Source of the DNA: JACVRW01 sp963734025
Lineage (GTDB): Bacteria > Actinomycetota > Thermoleophilia > Solirubrobacterales > Thermoleophilaceae
Length of the DNA: 64,000 nt
Assembly (NCBI GenBank): GCA_963734025.1
Contig: CAVTFR010000005.1
Span: 62,001-126,000, forward strand
Direction of reading: 5' to 3'
Below, piece by piece: positions 43,210 to 53,197 of this stretch; the stretch's first letter is position 1, and the number at the start of each line of letters is the position of its first letter. The notes below the pieces were generated by a model. The model saw nothing but the letters and a program-made list of their open reading frames with translations, made no database searches and had not been told where the DNA came from. The translations under genes were made by a program, and so were the position numbers.

Positions 43210-43292
43210 TCCCCGGCCGGGAGCGCCTGGGGGTGACGGAGCTGTGAAACGGGTATTGACCTCGATGCCGCTCCCTTCGAAGAGGAGAACCC

Positions 43293-45158
43293 GTGAACAG
43301 ATCAGCTCGTTCGGCCGACCGGAGCGACGCCGCCGACACATCACTGCACGGCAAGCTCACGTCACCCACCCGCCGGGACTTCATCCGCGGCATCGCGGCC
43401 GCCGGTGCCTCCACCGCCGGTGCGGTGGCGATGCAGCGCTCCGGACTCGACCTCTTCTCCGAAACGGCCGTGGCCCGCGGCCGTCGCAACCGCTTCAGCG
43501 ACTTCACGGCGATCGCAGCGTCGAGCAACGACGCCTTCGAGGTGCCGCAGGGGTTCCGCGCCGACGTCCTGATCTCGTGGGGGGAGGTCTTCCGCGACGG
43601 CCGGCGGCGGCCGCTCCGCTACGGCTTCAACAACGACTTCCTCGCCTTCTTCCCGCTTAAGGGCAGCCGCGAGGGGCTTCTCTTCGTCAACCACGAATAC
43701 CCCGACCCCTTCTTCCTCCATGGCTACAAGCCGACCGCGGCACCCAAGACCCCCGCCCAGGTCCAGGAGGAGCAGGACAGCGTCGGCAACTCGATCCTGC
43801 ACATCCGCCGGCGCCGCAACGGCCGCTGGAAGGTGGTCTCCCCCTCCCCCTACAACCGCCGGATCTACGGGGACCGGCCGGACCTCGAGTTCACTGGGCC
43901 GCTCGTTGGAGCGGCGGGCATCGGCACGAGCGCTCACGGGTCGGTGGGCAACTGCTCCGGCGGCGTCACGCCCTGGGGCACCGCGATCTCCTGTGAGGAG
44001 AACTTCGACGGCTACGGGACAAACGTCGCTCTGAACCTCGACTTCGGCTACGGCTGGCATCAGTTCGGTGGCCAGCCCGAGGACGCCGAGTACGAGTTCA
44101 GGACCTTCCAGAAGTACGGCTGGGTCTGCGAGCACGACCCCTACGACCCCGACGGCGTCGGGCGGAAGCACACGGCGCTCGGGCGCTTCCGGCACGAGAA
44201 CGCGGCCTTCCGCCACGAGCCCGGCAAGCGCTTCGTGCTCTATATGGGCGACGACAAGGCCAACGAGGGCGTCTACAAGTTCGTCTCCGACCGCCGCCTC
44301 CGGCGCGGCGACCACTCGAACAACCGCCGCATCCTCGAGGACGGCCGGCTCTACATCGCGCGCTGGGAGCCCGAGGGCCGCCGCCGCTTCGACGCCGCCG
44401 GCGACACCGATCCGATCAGCGCAACCGAGGGAGAGGGGCGCTGGATCCCGGTGCGCGAGGACGAGCTCGACGACACCGCCACCAAGCTGCGTGCCAGGTT
44501 CGGGACCGAGTTCGACGCCCACTTCGCCACCAACCGCCCGGAGGACCTGGAGGTGGCCGAGGACGGCAGCGTCTTCATCGCGCTCACGAACAACACGACG
44601 CTCACGGTCCTCGACTCGCACGGCTCCGTCCGGCGGCTGCGCGAGGAGGGCAATGACCCGGAGGCGCTCGAGTTCAGCTGGCGTGACTACGCGGCCGGCG
44701 GTCCGACGGGCGCCAGCGACCCCGGCGAGCAGGGCTTCTCGAGCCCCGACAACCTGGTCTTCGACAAGGCCGGGAACCTCTGGGTCGTGACCGACATCTC
44801 GTCGAGCCGGCTGAATCAGGCGAACGAGTACTCGTACCACAAGAACAACGCGATGTTCATGGTGCCGACGTCGGGCCCGAACAAGGGGATCGGCTTCCGC
44901 TTCGCCAATGGGCCCGTCGAGTGCGAGATCACGGGGCCGTACTTCACCCCGGACGAGGAGACCCTGTTCGTCAACGTCCAGCACCCGGGCGAGCTGACGG
45001 GCCTGACCGCGACGGCGCCGGGGATCTTCGGCCAGGAGACGACCTACACGAGCTGGTGGCCGGAGGGCAACCGCGTGGCGGGCGACATGCCGTCGACGCC
45101 CAAGCCGTCGACGGTCGCGATCAGCCGTGGCGACCCAGATGTGGGCGAGGACGACTAG
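43293..45158 (+). CDS. phoX: PhoX-type alkaline phosphatase (DUF839)
   Basis: 621-residue Tat-exported calcium/iron-dependent phosphatase. The twin-arginine signal is SPTRRDFIRGIAAAG at residues 24-38. Diagnostic stretches are RNRFSDFTAIAASSNDAFEVP, LLFVNHEYPDPFFLHGYKP, the GNCSGGVTPWGTAISCEENF iron-site block and SPDNLVFDKAGNLWVVTDI. The start is GTG 43293 with GAGGAG upstream. It is divergent from phoA and ends 12 bases from the opposing gene. Confidence 0.94.
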   Translation: MNRSARSADRSDAADTSLHGKLTSPTRRDFIRGIAAAGASTAGAVAMQRSGLDLFSETAVARGRRNRFSDFTAIAASSNDAFEVPQGFRADVLISWGEVFRDGRRRPLRYGFNNDFLAFFPLKGSREGLLFVNHEYPDPFFLHGYKPTAAPKTPAQVQEEQDSVGNSILHIRRRRNGRWKVVSPSPYNRRIYGDRPDLEFTGPLVGAAGIGTSAHGSVGNCSGGVTPWGTAISCEENFDGYGTNVALNLDFGYGWHQFGGQPEDAEYEFRTFQKYGWVCEHDPYDPDGVGRKHTALGRFRHENAAFRHEPGKRFVLYMGDDKANEGVYKFVSDRRLRRGDHSNNRRILEDGRLYIARWEPEGRRRFDAAGDTDPISATEGEGRWIPVREDELDDTATKLRARFGTEFDAHFATNRPEDLEVAEDGSVFIALTNNTTLTVLDSHGSVRRLREEGNDPEALEFSWRDYAAGGPTGASDPGEQGFSSPDNLVFDKAGNLWVVTDISSSRLNQANEYSYHKNNAMFMVPTSGPNKGIGFRFANGPVECEITGPYFTPDEETLFVNVQHPGELTGLTATAPGIFGQETTYTSWWPEGNRVAGDMPSTPKPSTVAISRGDPDVGEDD

Positions 45159-45170
45159 ATCTGCGCGGGC

Positions 45171-46671
45171 TCACGGCGCCACGTCGATCGCCGTGACCGT
45201 GCCGCTCAGCTCGTTCGTCACGAGTAGCAGCGCCCGCCCCGTCGGGCTGTCGGCGCTCGGCACGAACTTCACGCCCTCGGGCCCGAGGTCGCCAGGGCGC
45301 GCGTTCAGGTAGTCCTCGAAGGACGCCGAGGGTCCCCGCAGCCGGTAGGCGTAGATCCCGCCCTGGCGCTCGGAAGCCACGAACGCGTAGGTGCGGAAGC
45401 CGACCGTGCCGACGTCCACGCCCTCGGGCTCGGGGCCCTTGCTGTCGCTGCGCTCGTCGAGCTCGCCCGGCTCCTCGTTCGAGAAGTTGAAGCGCTCGGG
45501 CTCCTCCGCCGCCGCGATCCGCTCGAGCTGCGAGCCGGAATCCCACAGGATGCCGCCGAGCGGGCCGAGGATGGAGAAGGAGCGAGCTCCGAAGGAGAGG
45601 AGGCGGTCGAGGTCGCCGTCGGCATCGGGGTCGCCCGTCGTCGTCGAGACGTTCAGGCGGCCGAGCGCAGCGGCGTCCTCGAGCTCGGCCGCGTTCGGGA
45701 AGGCGGTCGGGTCGAGCCCGTAGTTGCCGACGCGGGCCTCCTCCTCACAGCCCTCGCGCTCACGGGCGTCGCCCTCGTTGGCGGTCACGTAGTAGGGCAG
45801 GCCGAAGTAGGTGTACGACGCGATCGCGTCCGGCTGGTACATGCCCTCGAGGCCGTTCCAGGGATTGATGTTGACGCCGCCGTCCTCGTCGCTGGGATCG
45901 AGCGCGTTGCGCCCGAGGCCGTGGTCCTTGTAGCCAAGCCCGCGCACGTACAGGAAGCGCCCACGCTCGATGTCGAGGACGCCCACGGCGTTGACCTCCT
46001 GCAGCGTCACGAGCGCGCCGCCGAAGCCGCCCTCGGCGATGTACTCGGGCTCGGCGTCCTGCGGGAAGGGCGTCCCCGGGCAGGCGATCCGATACTCGCC
46101 CACGCGCGGCACGCCGGCGAAGCTCGCCGTCTTGACGGTCGACTTCGCGAGCTTCCTGCTCAGCTTGATGACGGTCACACTGCCCTCGGGGTCGTCCGCT
46201 GTTCGAGAGCGCCTCGCCCTCGTTCGCGACGAGCAGGTATCTGTCGCGCTGGGCGAAGGTGAGCATGTCGGGCAGCGACCCCGCCGGGAACGAATGCAGG
46301 TGGTTCCCCTCCGTATCGAACAGCTCGACGCTGCCCGCGGCGGTGATCGGGTCGGCCTCCACCGCCACGGCCACGAGCCCGTCACGGCTCACGTCCACGC
46401 TGTTGGGGCCCGCACCGTAGGGCGACAGATCGATCGCGACCGGCTCGCCGACCGCCGTCGGATCGGAGAAGTCGTAGATGTCGAGCGTGTTGTCCTCGGC
46501 GTTCGTGACGAAGGCCTGCTCGCTCCCCGGGTGGTAGGCGGCGATCTCGGCCTGCGCCTCCCCCTGTTCCGGCGTGCTGCCGAGCTTGGTCAGGGTGACC
46601 GCGCCGGCGGCGGGCGCGGCGGCGAGCAGCGATGCGAAGGTGAGCAGGGCGAGGACCAGTCGCTTCGTCAT
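45171..46671 (-). pseudogene. Choice-of-anchor I type secreted phosphatase-like gene, frameshifted near 46197
   Basis: Corrected length is about 500 residues. It has a signal peptide (residues 1-24) and a beta-propeller-like part with NSVDVSRDGLVAVAVEAD and SLPDMLTFAQRDRYLLVANEG, then VGNYGLDPTAFPNAAELEDAAALG. One extra base at the CC at 46196-46197 (plus strand) puts the N-terminal frame into an Arg/Gly-rich nonsense stretch; deletion restores NSDDPEGSVTVIKL. These proteins are commonly called choice-of-anchor I family and are often found beside phosphatases. The C-terminus ends ELSGTVTAIDVAP. It may be silent or a sequencing artefact. Confidence 0.75.
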
Positions 46672-46717
46672 GCGGCGACCCTACGGGCGCCGCCGGCGCG
46701 GAGATGTGACTGAGCTG

Positions 46718-47455
46718 TTACCGCCCGCGCCGGTAGCTGACGAGCTCCTCGCGGTCCGCTCCCCCGGAGACGCCGATCGCGAGCACCGGGCCGACGCCGC
46801 GCGCGAAGAACTTGAACTCGAGGACGTCTGGCTCGAGGCGGTTGGTGTCCTTTGTCATCAGAACCCGCTTGAAGTGGCCGAACGGCACCTCGGCCTGCAG
46901 ACCCAGCGCGAAGATCTCGCCCGCGTCCTCGGCCTTGTCCGCGTAGTACTCCTGGCGGTACTTCATCCCCTCGCGCGGCCTGGCGGGCATGATCACTCCA
47001 GCCTGAGCGCCGTCCACCCCCGCCTCGAACGAGCCCGCGGTAGATACGGGCTTGCCGTTCTCGAACTCCTGGGTGAACTCGCCGAGGTACCAGATGTTCC
47101 CGGCCTCGTCCTGGGCGTACCAGTCATCGGTTTTCTCAACCGGCTTGCCGGCTTCGGTGACCACATCGCGGACCACCCGCGCTCGCACGCCGTTCGCGAT
47201 CAGCTTCGTCCTGTTCGTGACCGTCACCACCACCCGCTGGCGGGTGCCGTCGGGATCGGTCTCGCGATAGATCCAGCGGCTTCCCGGCCGCATCGGCCAC
47301 CAGGGATTGTCGATCCGGGTCGTGAACTCCGACGGGTCGAGAGTCACGGGCTCGCTTCCCCTCGGCAGGCCTGCCTCAGCAGCCTGCGGCGTGGCGCCGA
47401 GTGCCGCGACGGCCGCACCCGCAAGGACGATTCTCGTTTTGGCCTTGGCGTTCAT
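46718..47455 (-). CDS. Secreted protein of unknown function (245 aa)
   Basis: No named family recognised. A signal peptide (residues 9-28, ending AAEAG) precedes SEFTTRIDNPWWPMRPGSRWIY and then VVVTVTNRTKLI; the middle has DDWYAQDEAGNIWYLGEFTQEF. The pattern resembles extracellular beta-barrel or lipid-binding proteins. Located upstream of the choice-of-anchor gene in the same direction, with a 46-base gap, so it could be part of a phosphate-responsive group, which is only inference. Confidence 0.65.
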   Translation of the reverse strand: MNAKAKTRIVLAGAAVAALGATPQAAEAGLPRGSEPVTLDPSEFTTRIDNPWWPMRPGSRWIYRETDPDGTRQRVVVTVTNRTKLIANGVRARVVRDVVTEAGKPVEKTDDWYAQDEAGNIWYLGEFTQEFENGKPVSTAGSFEAGVDGAQAGVIMPARPREGMKYRQEYYADKAEDAGEIFALGLQAEVPFGHFKRVLMTKDTNRLEPDVLEFKFFARGVGPVLAIGVSGGADREELVSYRRGR

Positions 47456-47509
47456 GCATCACAGCAAACACTCGTTGGCTGAGGTGCGGCTGAGCCGGGG
47501 GTGAGAGCG

Positions 47510-50500
47510 CTAGGGAGCGATGACCGTGGGCGCGGGCTTGCCCGCCCGCAGGCGCTTCGTGATGCCCTCGGCGCGCTTGCGGTAGAGCACGACGTTGCGG
47601 AGCTTGATCTCCTCGTAGCCCCGGATGATGTCCGGCAGTTCGAACAGCTCGAGCGCCGTGGCGTGCGTGTCCGGCGTGAGCAGCGGCAGCGTGTCCGCGA
47701 TCGTGGCCTCGTACTCGGCGATCAGCTCGCGCTCGACCCTGCGCACCTTCGCCTTCCCGAACGGGTCGAGGCGCGTCCCGCGCAGGCGCCGCATCGCGTA
47801 CAGGCGGCGGAACACCGGCACGAACCAGGCGCCCAGCTTCAGCTTGCGCTCGAGTCCGAGCGCGCGCAGCAGCGGCGGATGCAGCATGAAGTAGACCTTC
47901 GCCCCCTCGCCGAACTCGGCCTCGAGCTTCGCCTGCTCGACCGCATCGAGGTGAAGGCGCGCGACCTCGTACTCGTCCTTGTAGGCCATCAGCTTGAAGA
48001 GCTGGCGCGCGACCGCCTCTGTCAACTCCGTATGCCCCGGCGTGCGCTCCTGCTCGGTCACGTGCACGCGCCGCACGAGCTCGGCGTAGCGCTCCGCGTA
48101 GGCGGCGTCCTGGTAGGCGACGAGCTCAGGCAGGCGCGTCTCGACGAGGCGGCGCAGCTCGCCCTGGTCGCCATCGACCGCGAGGGTGACGAGCTCGCGC
48201 TCGCGCTCTGACGGCTCGCGCAGCGGCACAACGGCCTCCGGGTCGCGCGTTGCCGCCTCGACCGCGTCCGGCGCCGCGACGACGGCGCGGCCCCATGCGA
48301 AGGCGGCGAGGTTGTTCTCGACCGCGGCTCCGTTCAGGCGGATCGCCTCCTCGAGCGCCTCGCCCGACACGGGCAGCATGCCCCGCTGGAAGGCCGCGCC
48401 GAGCGCGAGCGTGTTGGTCATCATGTGGTCGCCGAAAAGGCGCTCCGAGAGCCGCTGCGCGTCCAGATAGAGGTTGTGCTCGCCGACGTGTGGCCGCGTC
48501 GATCCTGTCGAGCTGGCCGGCGAGCTCGGGGAAGCGCTCGTTCACGTCGACCACCATGCGCCCGGTCGGCACCGCGCTCGTCGACACGACGGCTACCGTG
48601 CGCTCGCGGTCGGCGGTCACGAGGTTCGTCTCGCTGGCGGCCCCGAGGAGGTCGAAGCCGAGGTACAGGTCGACCGAGCCGGCGGGCGTCTTGCTGGCCG
48701 ACGCGAGCGGCTCGCTCGTGATGCGCAGGTCCGAGGTGACCGGGCCGCCCTTCTGCGAGAGGCCGGTCTGGTCGAGCCCGGACACGTGCAGGCCGTCGAT
48801 CAGCGCAGCCATGCCGAGCACCTGGTTGACGGTCACGACGCCCGTGCCGCCGATCCCCATCATGCGCACGCCGAAGTCGTCCGCGCTGACGCGGCGCTCC
48901 GGCTCGGGCAGCTCGACGCTCAGCTCGGGGGTGCGGTGCTTCGCCTTCGCAGCGGGCACGACGGTGAGGAACGAGGGGCAGTCCCCCTCGAGGCAGGAGA
49001 AGTCCTTGTTGCAGGAGGCCTGGTGGATGTGCGTCTTGCGGCCGAACTCGGTCTCGACCGGCAGCACCGACAGGCAGTTCGACTTCTCGCCGCAGTCGCC
49101 GCAGCCCTCGCAGACGCGCTCGTTGATCCACACGCGCTCGGCCGGCTCGGGCGCGTTGCCGCGCTTGCGCGAGCGGCGCAGCTCGGCGGCGCACTCCTGG
49201 TCGTGGATCAGAACCGTCACGCCCTCGACTTCGGCGAGCTCCAGCTGACTCTGAAGCAGCTCCTTGCGGTCGCGCAGCTCGGCGATGCCGGCGAGCTCGA
49301 CGCCCCTGTAGCGGCTGGTGTCCTCGGCCGTGACGATGATCCGCCTGACGCCCTCGAGCTCGAGCCAGCGGGTGAGGTCGGGAACGCTCAGCTGGCCCTC
49401 GATCGCCTGGCCGCCCGTCATCGCGACGTGCTCGTTGTAGAGCAGCTTGTAGGTGATGTTCACGCCGGCCGCGACTGCAGCCCGCACTGCCAGCGACCCG
49501 GAGTGGTGGAACGTCCCGTCGCCCAGGTTCTGGACCAGGTGGCGGTCGTCGGTGAAGGGCGCCTGGCCGATCCACTGCGCGCCCTCGCCGCCCATCTGCG
49601 TGATGCCGGTGATCTCACCCTTGCCCTCGGGGTTGAGCAGCACCATCGTGTGGCAGCCGATCCCGCCGCCGACGAGCGTGCCGTCGGGCGCCTTGAGGGA
49701 CGAGTTGTGCGGGCAGCCCGAGCAGAAGAACGGGGTGCGCTGCGCCATCGGCAGCTCGGGCCGGCGGGCGTGGATCTCGGCGAGCTTGCGCAGCCGCGCC
49801 TCGACCGAGTCGATGGCGAGCCCGCGGCGCTCGAGGCGCGCGGCGACGGCGCGGGCGATCAGGTCGGCGTCGAGGTCGAGCTCGGCGGGCAGCAGCGGCG
49901 CGCCCTGCTCGTCGCGCTTGCCGACGATGCGCGGGGCGTTCGCCGTCCCGTAGAGAGCCTCCTTCAGGAGCGTCTCGACGAACGGCCCCTTCTCCTCGGC
50001 GACGAGGATCTCCTCGAGCCCTGCCGCGAACTCGCGGGCGATCTCCGGCTCGAGCGGCGAGACCATCCCGAGCTTCAGGATGCGGATGCCCGCCCGCTCG
50101 AGCGCGTGGCCATCGAGGCCGAGGCCGCGCAGCGCGTGCGCGACGTCGTAGTAGGCCTTGCCCGGCGCAACGACGCCGAGCCAGGCGTCGTGGGCGCCCT
50201 CGATGCGGTTGACGCCGTTCTCGCGGGCGTAGGCGAGCGCGAGCTCTGTGCGCGGGCCGAGCAGCGTGCGCTCCATGTCGAGCGAGGTGGGCGCGAGCAG
50301 ATTCGCGTTGGGCACGTGCTCGTAGGGCTTTCCCTGCCACATCACGGTCGGCGTGACGGGTTCGATCCGCTCCGGCGCCACGACCGCCGTGCTCAGTGCG
50401 TCGGCCACGTTCGTCACGACCTTGAAGCCGACCCACAGGCCGGAGGCGCGCGAGCATGCGAGCGCGTGCATGCCGAGGTCGAGGACCTCCTGCACGCTGC

Positions 50501-51119
50501 CCGGGAAGAACACCGGCATGTGCAGGCTCGCGAGCATCGGCTCCGAGGCGCTCGGGATCGTCGAGGACTTGCAGCTCGGGTCGTCGCCGACGACGGCGAG
50601 CGCGCCGCCGGTCCGGGAGACGCCCACGAAGTTGCCGTGCCGGAGCGAGTCGGCGGCGCGGTCCAGCCCGGGCGCCTTGCCGTACCACATGGCCAGCACG
50701 CCGTCGTAGCGAGCGCCGGGAAGATCCGAGGCGAGCTGACTGCCCCACGCGGACGTGGCCCCGAGCTCCTCGTTCAGCCCGGGTACGTGATGGACATGGT
50801 GCTCCCGGGCAAGCTTCTCGTTGCGGGCGAGCTCGCGGTCGAGGCCGCCGAGCGGCGAGCCTTGATAGCCGGAGATCATCGTGGCCGTGCTGAGGCCGCG
50901 GCGGCGGTCGGCGCGATGCTGGTCGAGCGGCAGGCGGACGAGGCCCTGCACTCCGGTGAGGAGGATGCGGCCGTCCTCGAGGGCGTACTTGTCGTCGAGG
51001 CTGACGTCGAGGCGGGCGACTTGACCGCGGCCCATGCCGGACCGGCGGCCCTCGCGACGGGTCCCGTCGCGGGCCGGTCTTGCGCGCTGGCGCACTGTTG
51101 TCGTCACGCGGCTCTCCAT
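47510..51119 (-). pseudogene. Indolepyruvate ferredoxin oxidoreductase (fused IorAB type), frameshifted near 48493
   Basis: About 1,190 codons for a fused thiamin-diphosphate oxidoreductase converting aryl- or branched-chain 2-oxoacids to acyl-CoA. The N-terminal half has TMISGYQGSPLGGLDREL; the TPP half has FFCSGCPHNSS and GGGIGCHTMVLLNPEG; the ferredoxin-like segment has VCEGCGDCGEKSNCLSV and CNKDFSCLEGDCPSF; the gamma domain starts GVRMMGIGGTGVVTVNQVLG. One extra base in GGCC at 48492-48495 breaks the frame; removing it gives RIDAPHVGEHNLYLDAQRL. Start is ATG 51119 or 51035. Divergent from Leu/Phe/Val dehydrogenase, its likely substrate supplier. Confidence 0.85.
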
Positions 51120-51247
51120 CTTCCTGTCCCGCCCGTAGCTCCCGCTGTGTTTGGGAAAACCACCTTACCAATAGCGGTACACGGAAAGCAACGAATTTCT
51201 CGCCGCAATCCGTCCGTTTGCAGCACTACGCTTGGATCCTTCCCAGG

Positions 51248-51274
51248 TTGAAGGAAACCTGCACCCGGTATAAG
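51248..51274 (+). promoter_or_regulatory. Candidate sigma-70 promoter of the dehydrogenase gene
   Basis: TTGAAG at 51248-51253 and TATAAG at 51269-51274 are separated by 15 bases, slightly short for sigma-70. The ATG at 51285 lies ten bases after the -10, leaving room only for a very short leader. No Shine-Dalgarno is seen, so translation may be leaderless, which is common in actinobacteria. The divergent IOR gene starts 165 bases away. Confidence 0.45.
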
Positions 51275-51284
51275 GTCAATCTAG

Positions 51285-52361
51285 ATGACCATTGCTACCC
51301 AGCCCGTGCAGCGCCGGAACATCGCGCTCGCCGAGGACGACCACGAGCAGATAGTCATCCGCCAGGACGCCGAAACGGGGCTGCGGCTCATCGTCGCCGT
51401 CCACTCGACGGTGCTCGGCCCGTCGCTCGGCGGGATGCGCCTCAAGCGCTACGCGGGCGGGCTGCGAGAGGCCCTCGACGACGTGATGGGCCTGTCGCGC
51501 ACAATGACGCTGAAGGCGTCCGCGGCCGGCCTCGATCTCGGCGGCGGCAAGGCGGTCATGATCGACGACGGGAACGTGGAGATGCGCCGGGCGCGGCTCG
51601 AGGGGGCCGCGCATGTGATCGACGGGCTGAAGGGCGCCTACGTCACCGCCGAGGACATCGGCACCACATGTGCCGACATGGACTTCATGTCGCGCTTCAC
51701 GCGCTTCGCGGTCGGGCGCTCGGTCGAGAACGCCGGCGGAGGAGACCCGTCCCCCGTCACCGCGGAGACCGTCTTCCAGGCACTGCTGCGCGGGCTCTCG
51801 TCAGCGACGGGCTCGACGGAGCTCGATGGCCGCCGGATCGGCGTGATCGGGCTCGGCAAGGTCGGTTCGGTGCTTGCCGCGAAGCTGACCGCAGGCGGGG
51901 CGCGGATCCTCGCCTACGACCTCGACCCTCTGTGCGGCGAGCGCTTTCGCGCCGAGCACGGCGGTGAGGTCGCGCTGTCGGCCGAGGCGGTCATGACGGC
52001 GCCGCTCGACGTCCTCGCGCCGTGCGCCGGCGGCCAGATGATCGACGAGCGGATCGCCCGCGTGCTCGACTGCCGCGTCGTGGCAGGGGCCGCCAACAAC
52101 CCGCTGACGGGCCGCGCCGTCGCGGAGGTGCTGAACGAGCGGGGCATCCTGTACGTGCCCGATTTCCTCGCGAACTGCGGCGGCCTGATCCACGTGTCGC
52201 GCGAGTGGTACGGCGAGCACGGGCCCGGCGAGGAGGAGCTGATCGCAGGAGCGATGGACCGGCTCGAGCTCGCGATCGAGACCGCGCGCGCCGAGGGCTC
52301 CACGCCGAGCGAGGTCGCCGAGCGCCAGGCGCTCGAGCGGATCGCAGCCGCCAGGGCATGA
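51285..52361 (+). CDS. Leu/Phe/Val dehydrogenase (Glu/Leu/Phe/Val dehydrogenase family)
   Basis: 358-residue NAD-dependent amino acid dehydrogenase that reversibly deaminates branched-chain or aromatic amino acids to 2-oxoacids. The substrate-domain motif LGGMRLKRY and the catalytic-lysine motifs MTLKASAAGLDLGGGKAVMI are followed by TAEDIGTTCADMDFM. The NAD fold has IGVIGLGKVGSVLAAKL. The 2-oxoacid product fits the divergent ferredoxin oxidoreductase. Stop overlaps the GntR start (ATGA at 52358-52361). Confidence 0.92.
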   Translation: MTIATQPVQRRNIALAEDDHEQIVIRQDAETGLRLIVAVHSTVLGPSLGGMRLKRYAGGLREALDDVMGLSRTMTLKASAAGLDLGGGKAVMIDDGNVEMRRARLEGAAHVIDGLKGAYVTAEDIGTTCADMDFMSRFTRFAVGRSVENAGGGDPSPVTAETVFQALLRGLSSATGSTELDGRRIGVIGLGKVGSVLAAKLTAGGARILAYDLDPLCGERFRAEHGGEVALSAEAVMTAPLDVLAPCAGGQMIDERIARVLDCRVVAGAANNPLTGRAVAEVLNERGILYVPDFLANCGGLIHVSREWYGEHGPGEEELIAGAMDRLELAIETARAEGSTPSEVAERQALERIAAARA

Positions 52362-53197
52362 ACAGCTCGCTTCTGAGCGACCCGCCTGCCTATACTCGCG
52401 CCGGTTTGGAGCGCTCGTTCGAGCCTGTCTCCTCGCGGCGGACCTTCGAGGAAGCCGTCGATCAGATCGCCGAGAAGATCAAGTCGGGCGACCTGCACAT
52501 CGGCGACCGCCTTCCCTCCGAGCGCGAGCTCGCCGCCCAGATGCGGATCAGCCGCCCGACCCTGCGCGAGGCCGTCAGGACACTGGCCGAGGCCGGCGTG
52601 CTCGAGGTGCGCCGCGGCCAGTCCGGCGGCATCTTCGTCAGCTCCGAGCTGATCCCGCGCGAGCTCGTGCAGTCGCGCCAGGCGATCCGCGTCAGCGAGG
52701 TGGCGGGCGTGCTCGAGGCGCGACGGCTGCTGGAGCCGCGCGTCGCCCAGCTCGCCGCCGTGCACGCGAGCGAGGACGACTTCGCCGCGCTCGCTGCGCT
52801 GATCGAGCGCAAGCGCGAGCTCGCTGCCGCGGACGACTTCCTGCGCAACGAGGACCTCTTCCTGCAGCTCGACCTGAAGTTCCACCTGGCGATGGCGCGG
52901 GCGACCCGCAACTCCACCGTCGTGCAGCTGATGCGCAGCGTGCTGCGCCGGCTCGAGATCGCGCGCGACATGGCCGTACACGCCCCGCTCGTCCCCGACT
53001 GGGTGATCTCGATCCACGAGCGCACGCTCGCCGCGATCCGCTCGGCCGATTTCGAGCTGATCGACCAGGTCATGGACGAGCACCTCGCCCAGCTCGAGCA
53101 GATCTGGGAGCGGGAGACCGGCCGCGGCCTCGTCCGCCCGCTCCCCGACTTCCTGCAGCCGGTCGCCGAACGCTCGCGCGCCCTGCGCTCCGGCTAA
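52358..53197 (+). CDS. FadR/GntR family transcriptional regulator
   Basis: 279-residue GntR regulator of the FadR subfamily. The winged helix reads EAVDQIAEKIKSGDLHIGDR then LPSERELAAQMRISRPTLRE. The all-helical effector domain contains EVAGVLEARRLLEPRVAQLA, then FHLAMARATRNSTVVQLMRS and SIHERTLAAIRSADFELI, with the D/E/H residues that form the metal or ligand site of FCD domains. It is co-translated with the dehydrogenase and may sense its keto acid products. It shares its stop with the opposing SDR gene. Confidence 0.92.
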   Translation: MNSSLLSDPPAYTRAGLERSFEPVSSRRTFEEAVDQIAEKIKSGDLHIGDRLPSERELAAQMRISRPTLREAVRTLAEAGVLEVRRGQSGGIFVSSELIPRELVQSRQAIRVSEVAGVLEARRLLEPRVAQLAAVHASEDDFAALAALIERKRELAAADDFLRNEDLFLQLDLKFHLAMARATRNSTVVQLMRSVLRRLEIARDMAVHAPLVPDWVISIHERTLAAIRSADFELIDQVMDEHLAQLEQIWERETGRGLVRPLPDFLQPVAERSRALRSG

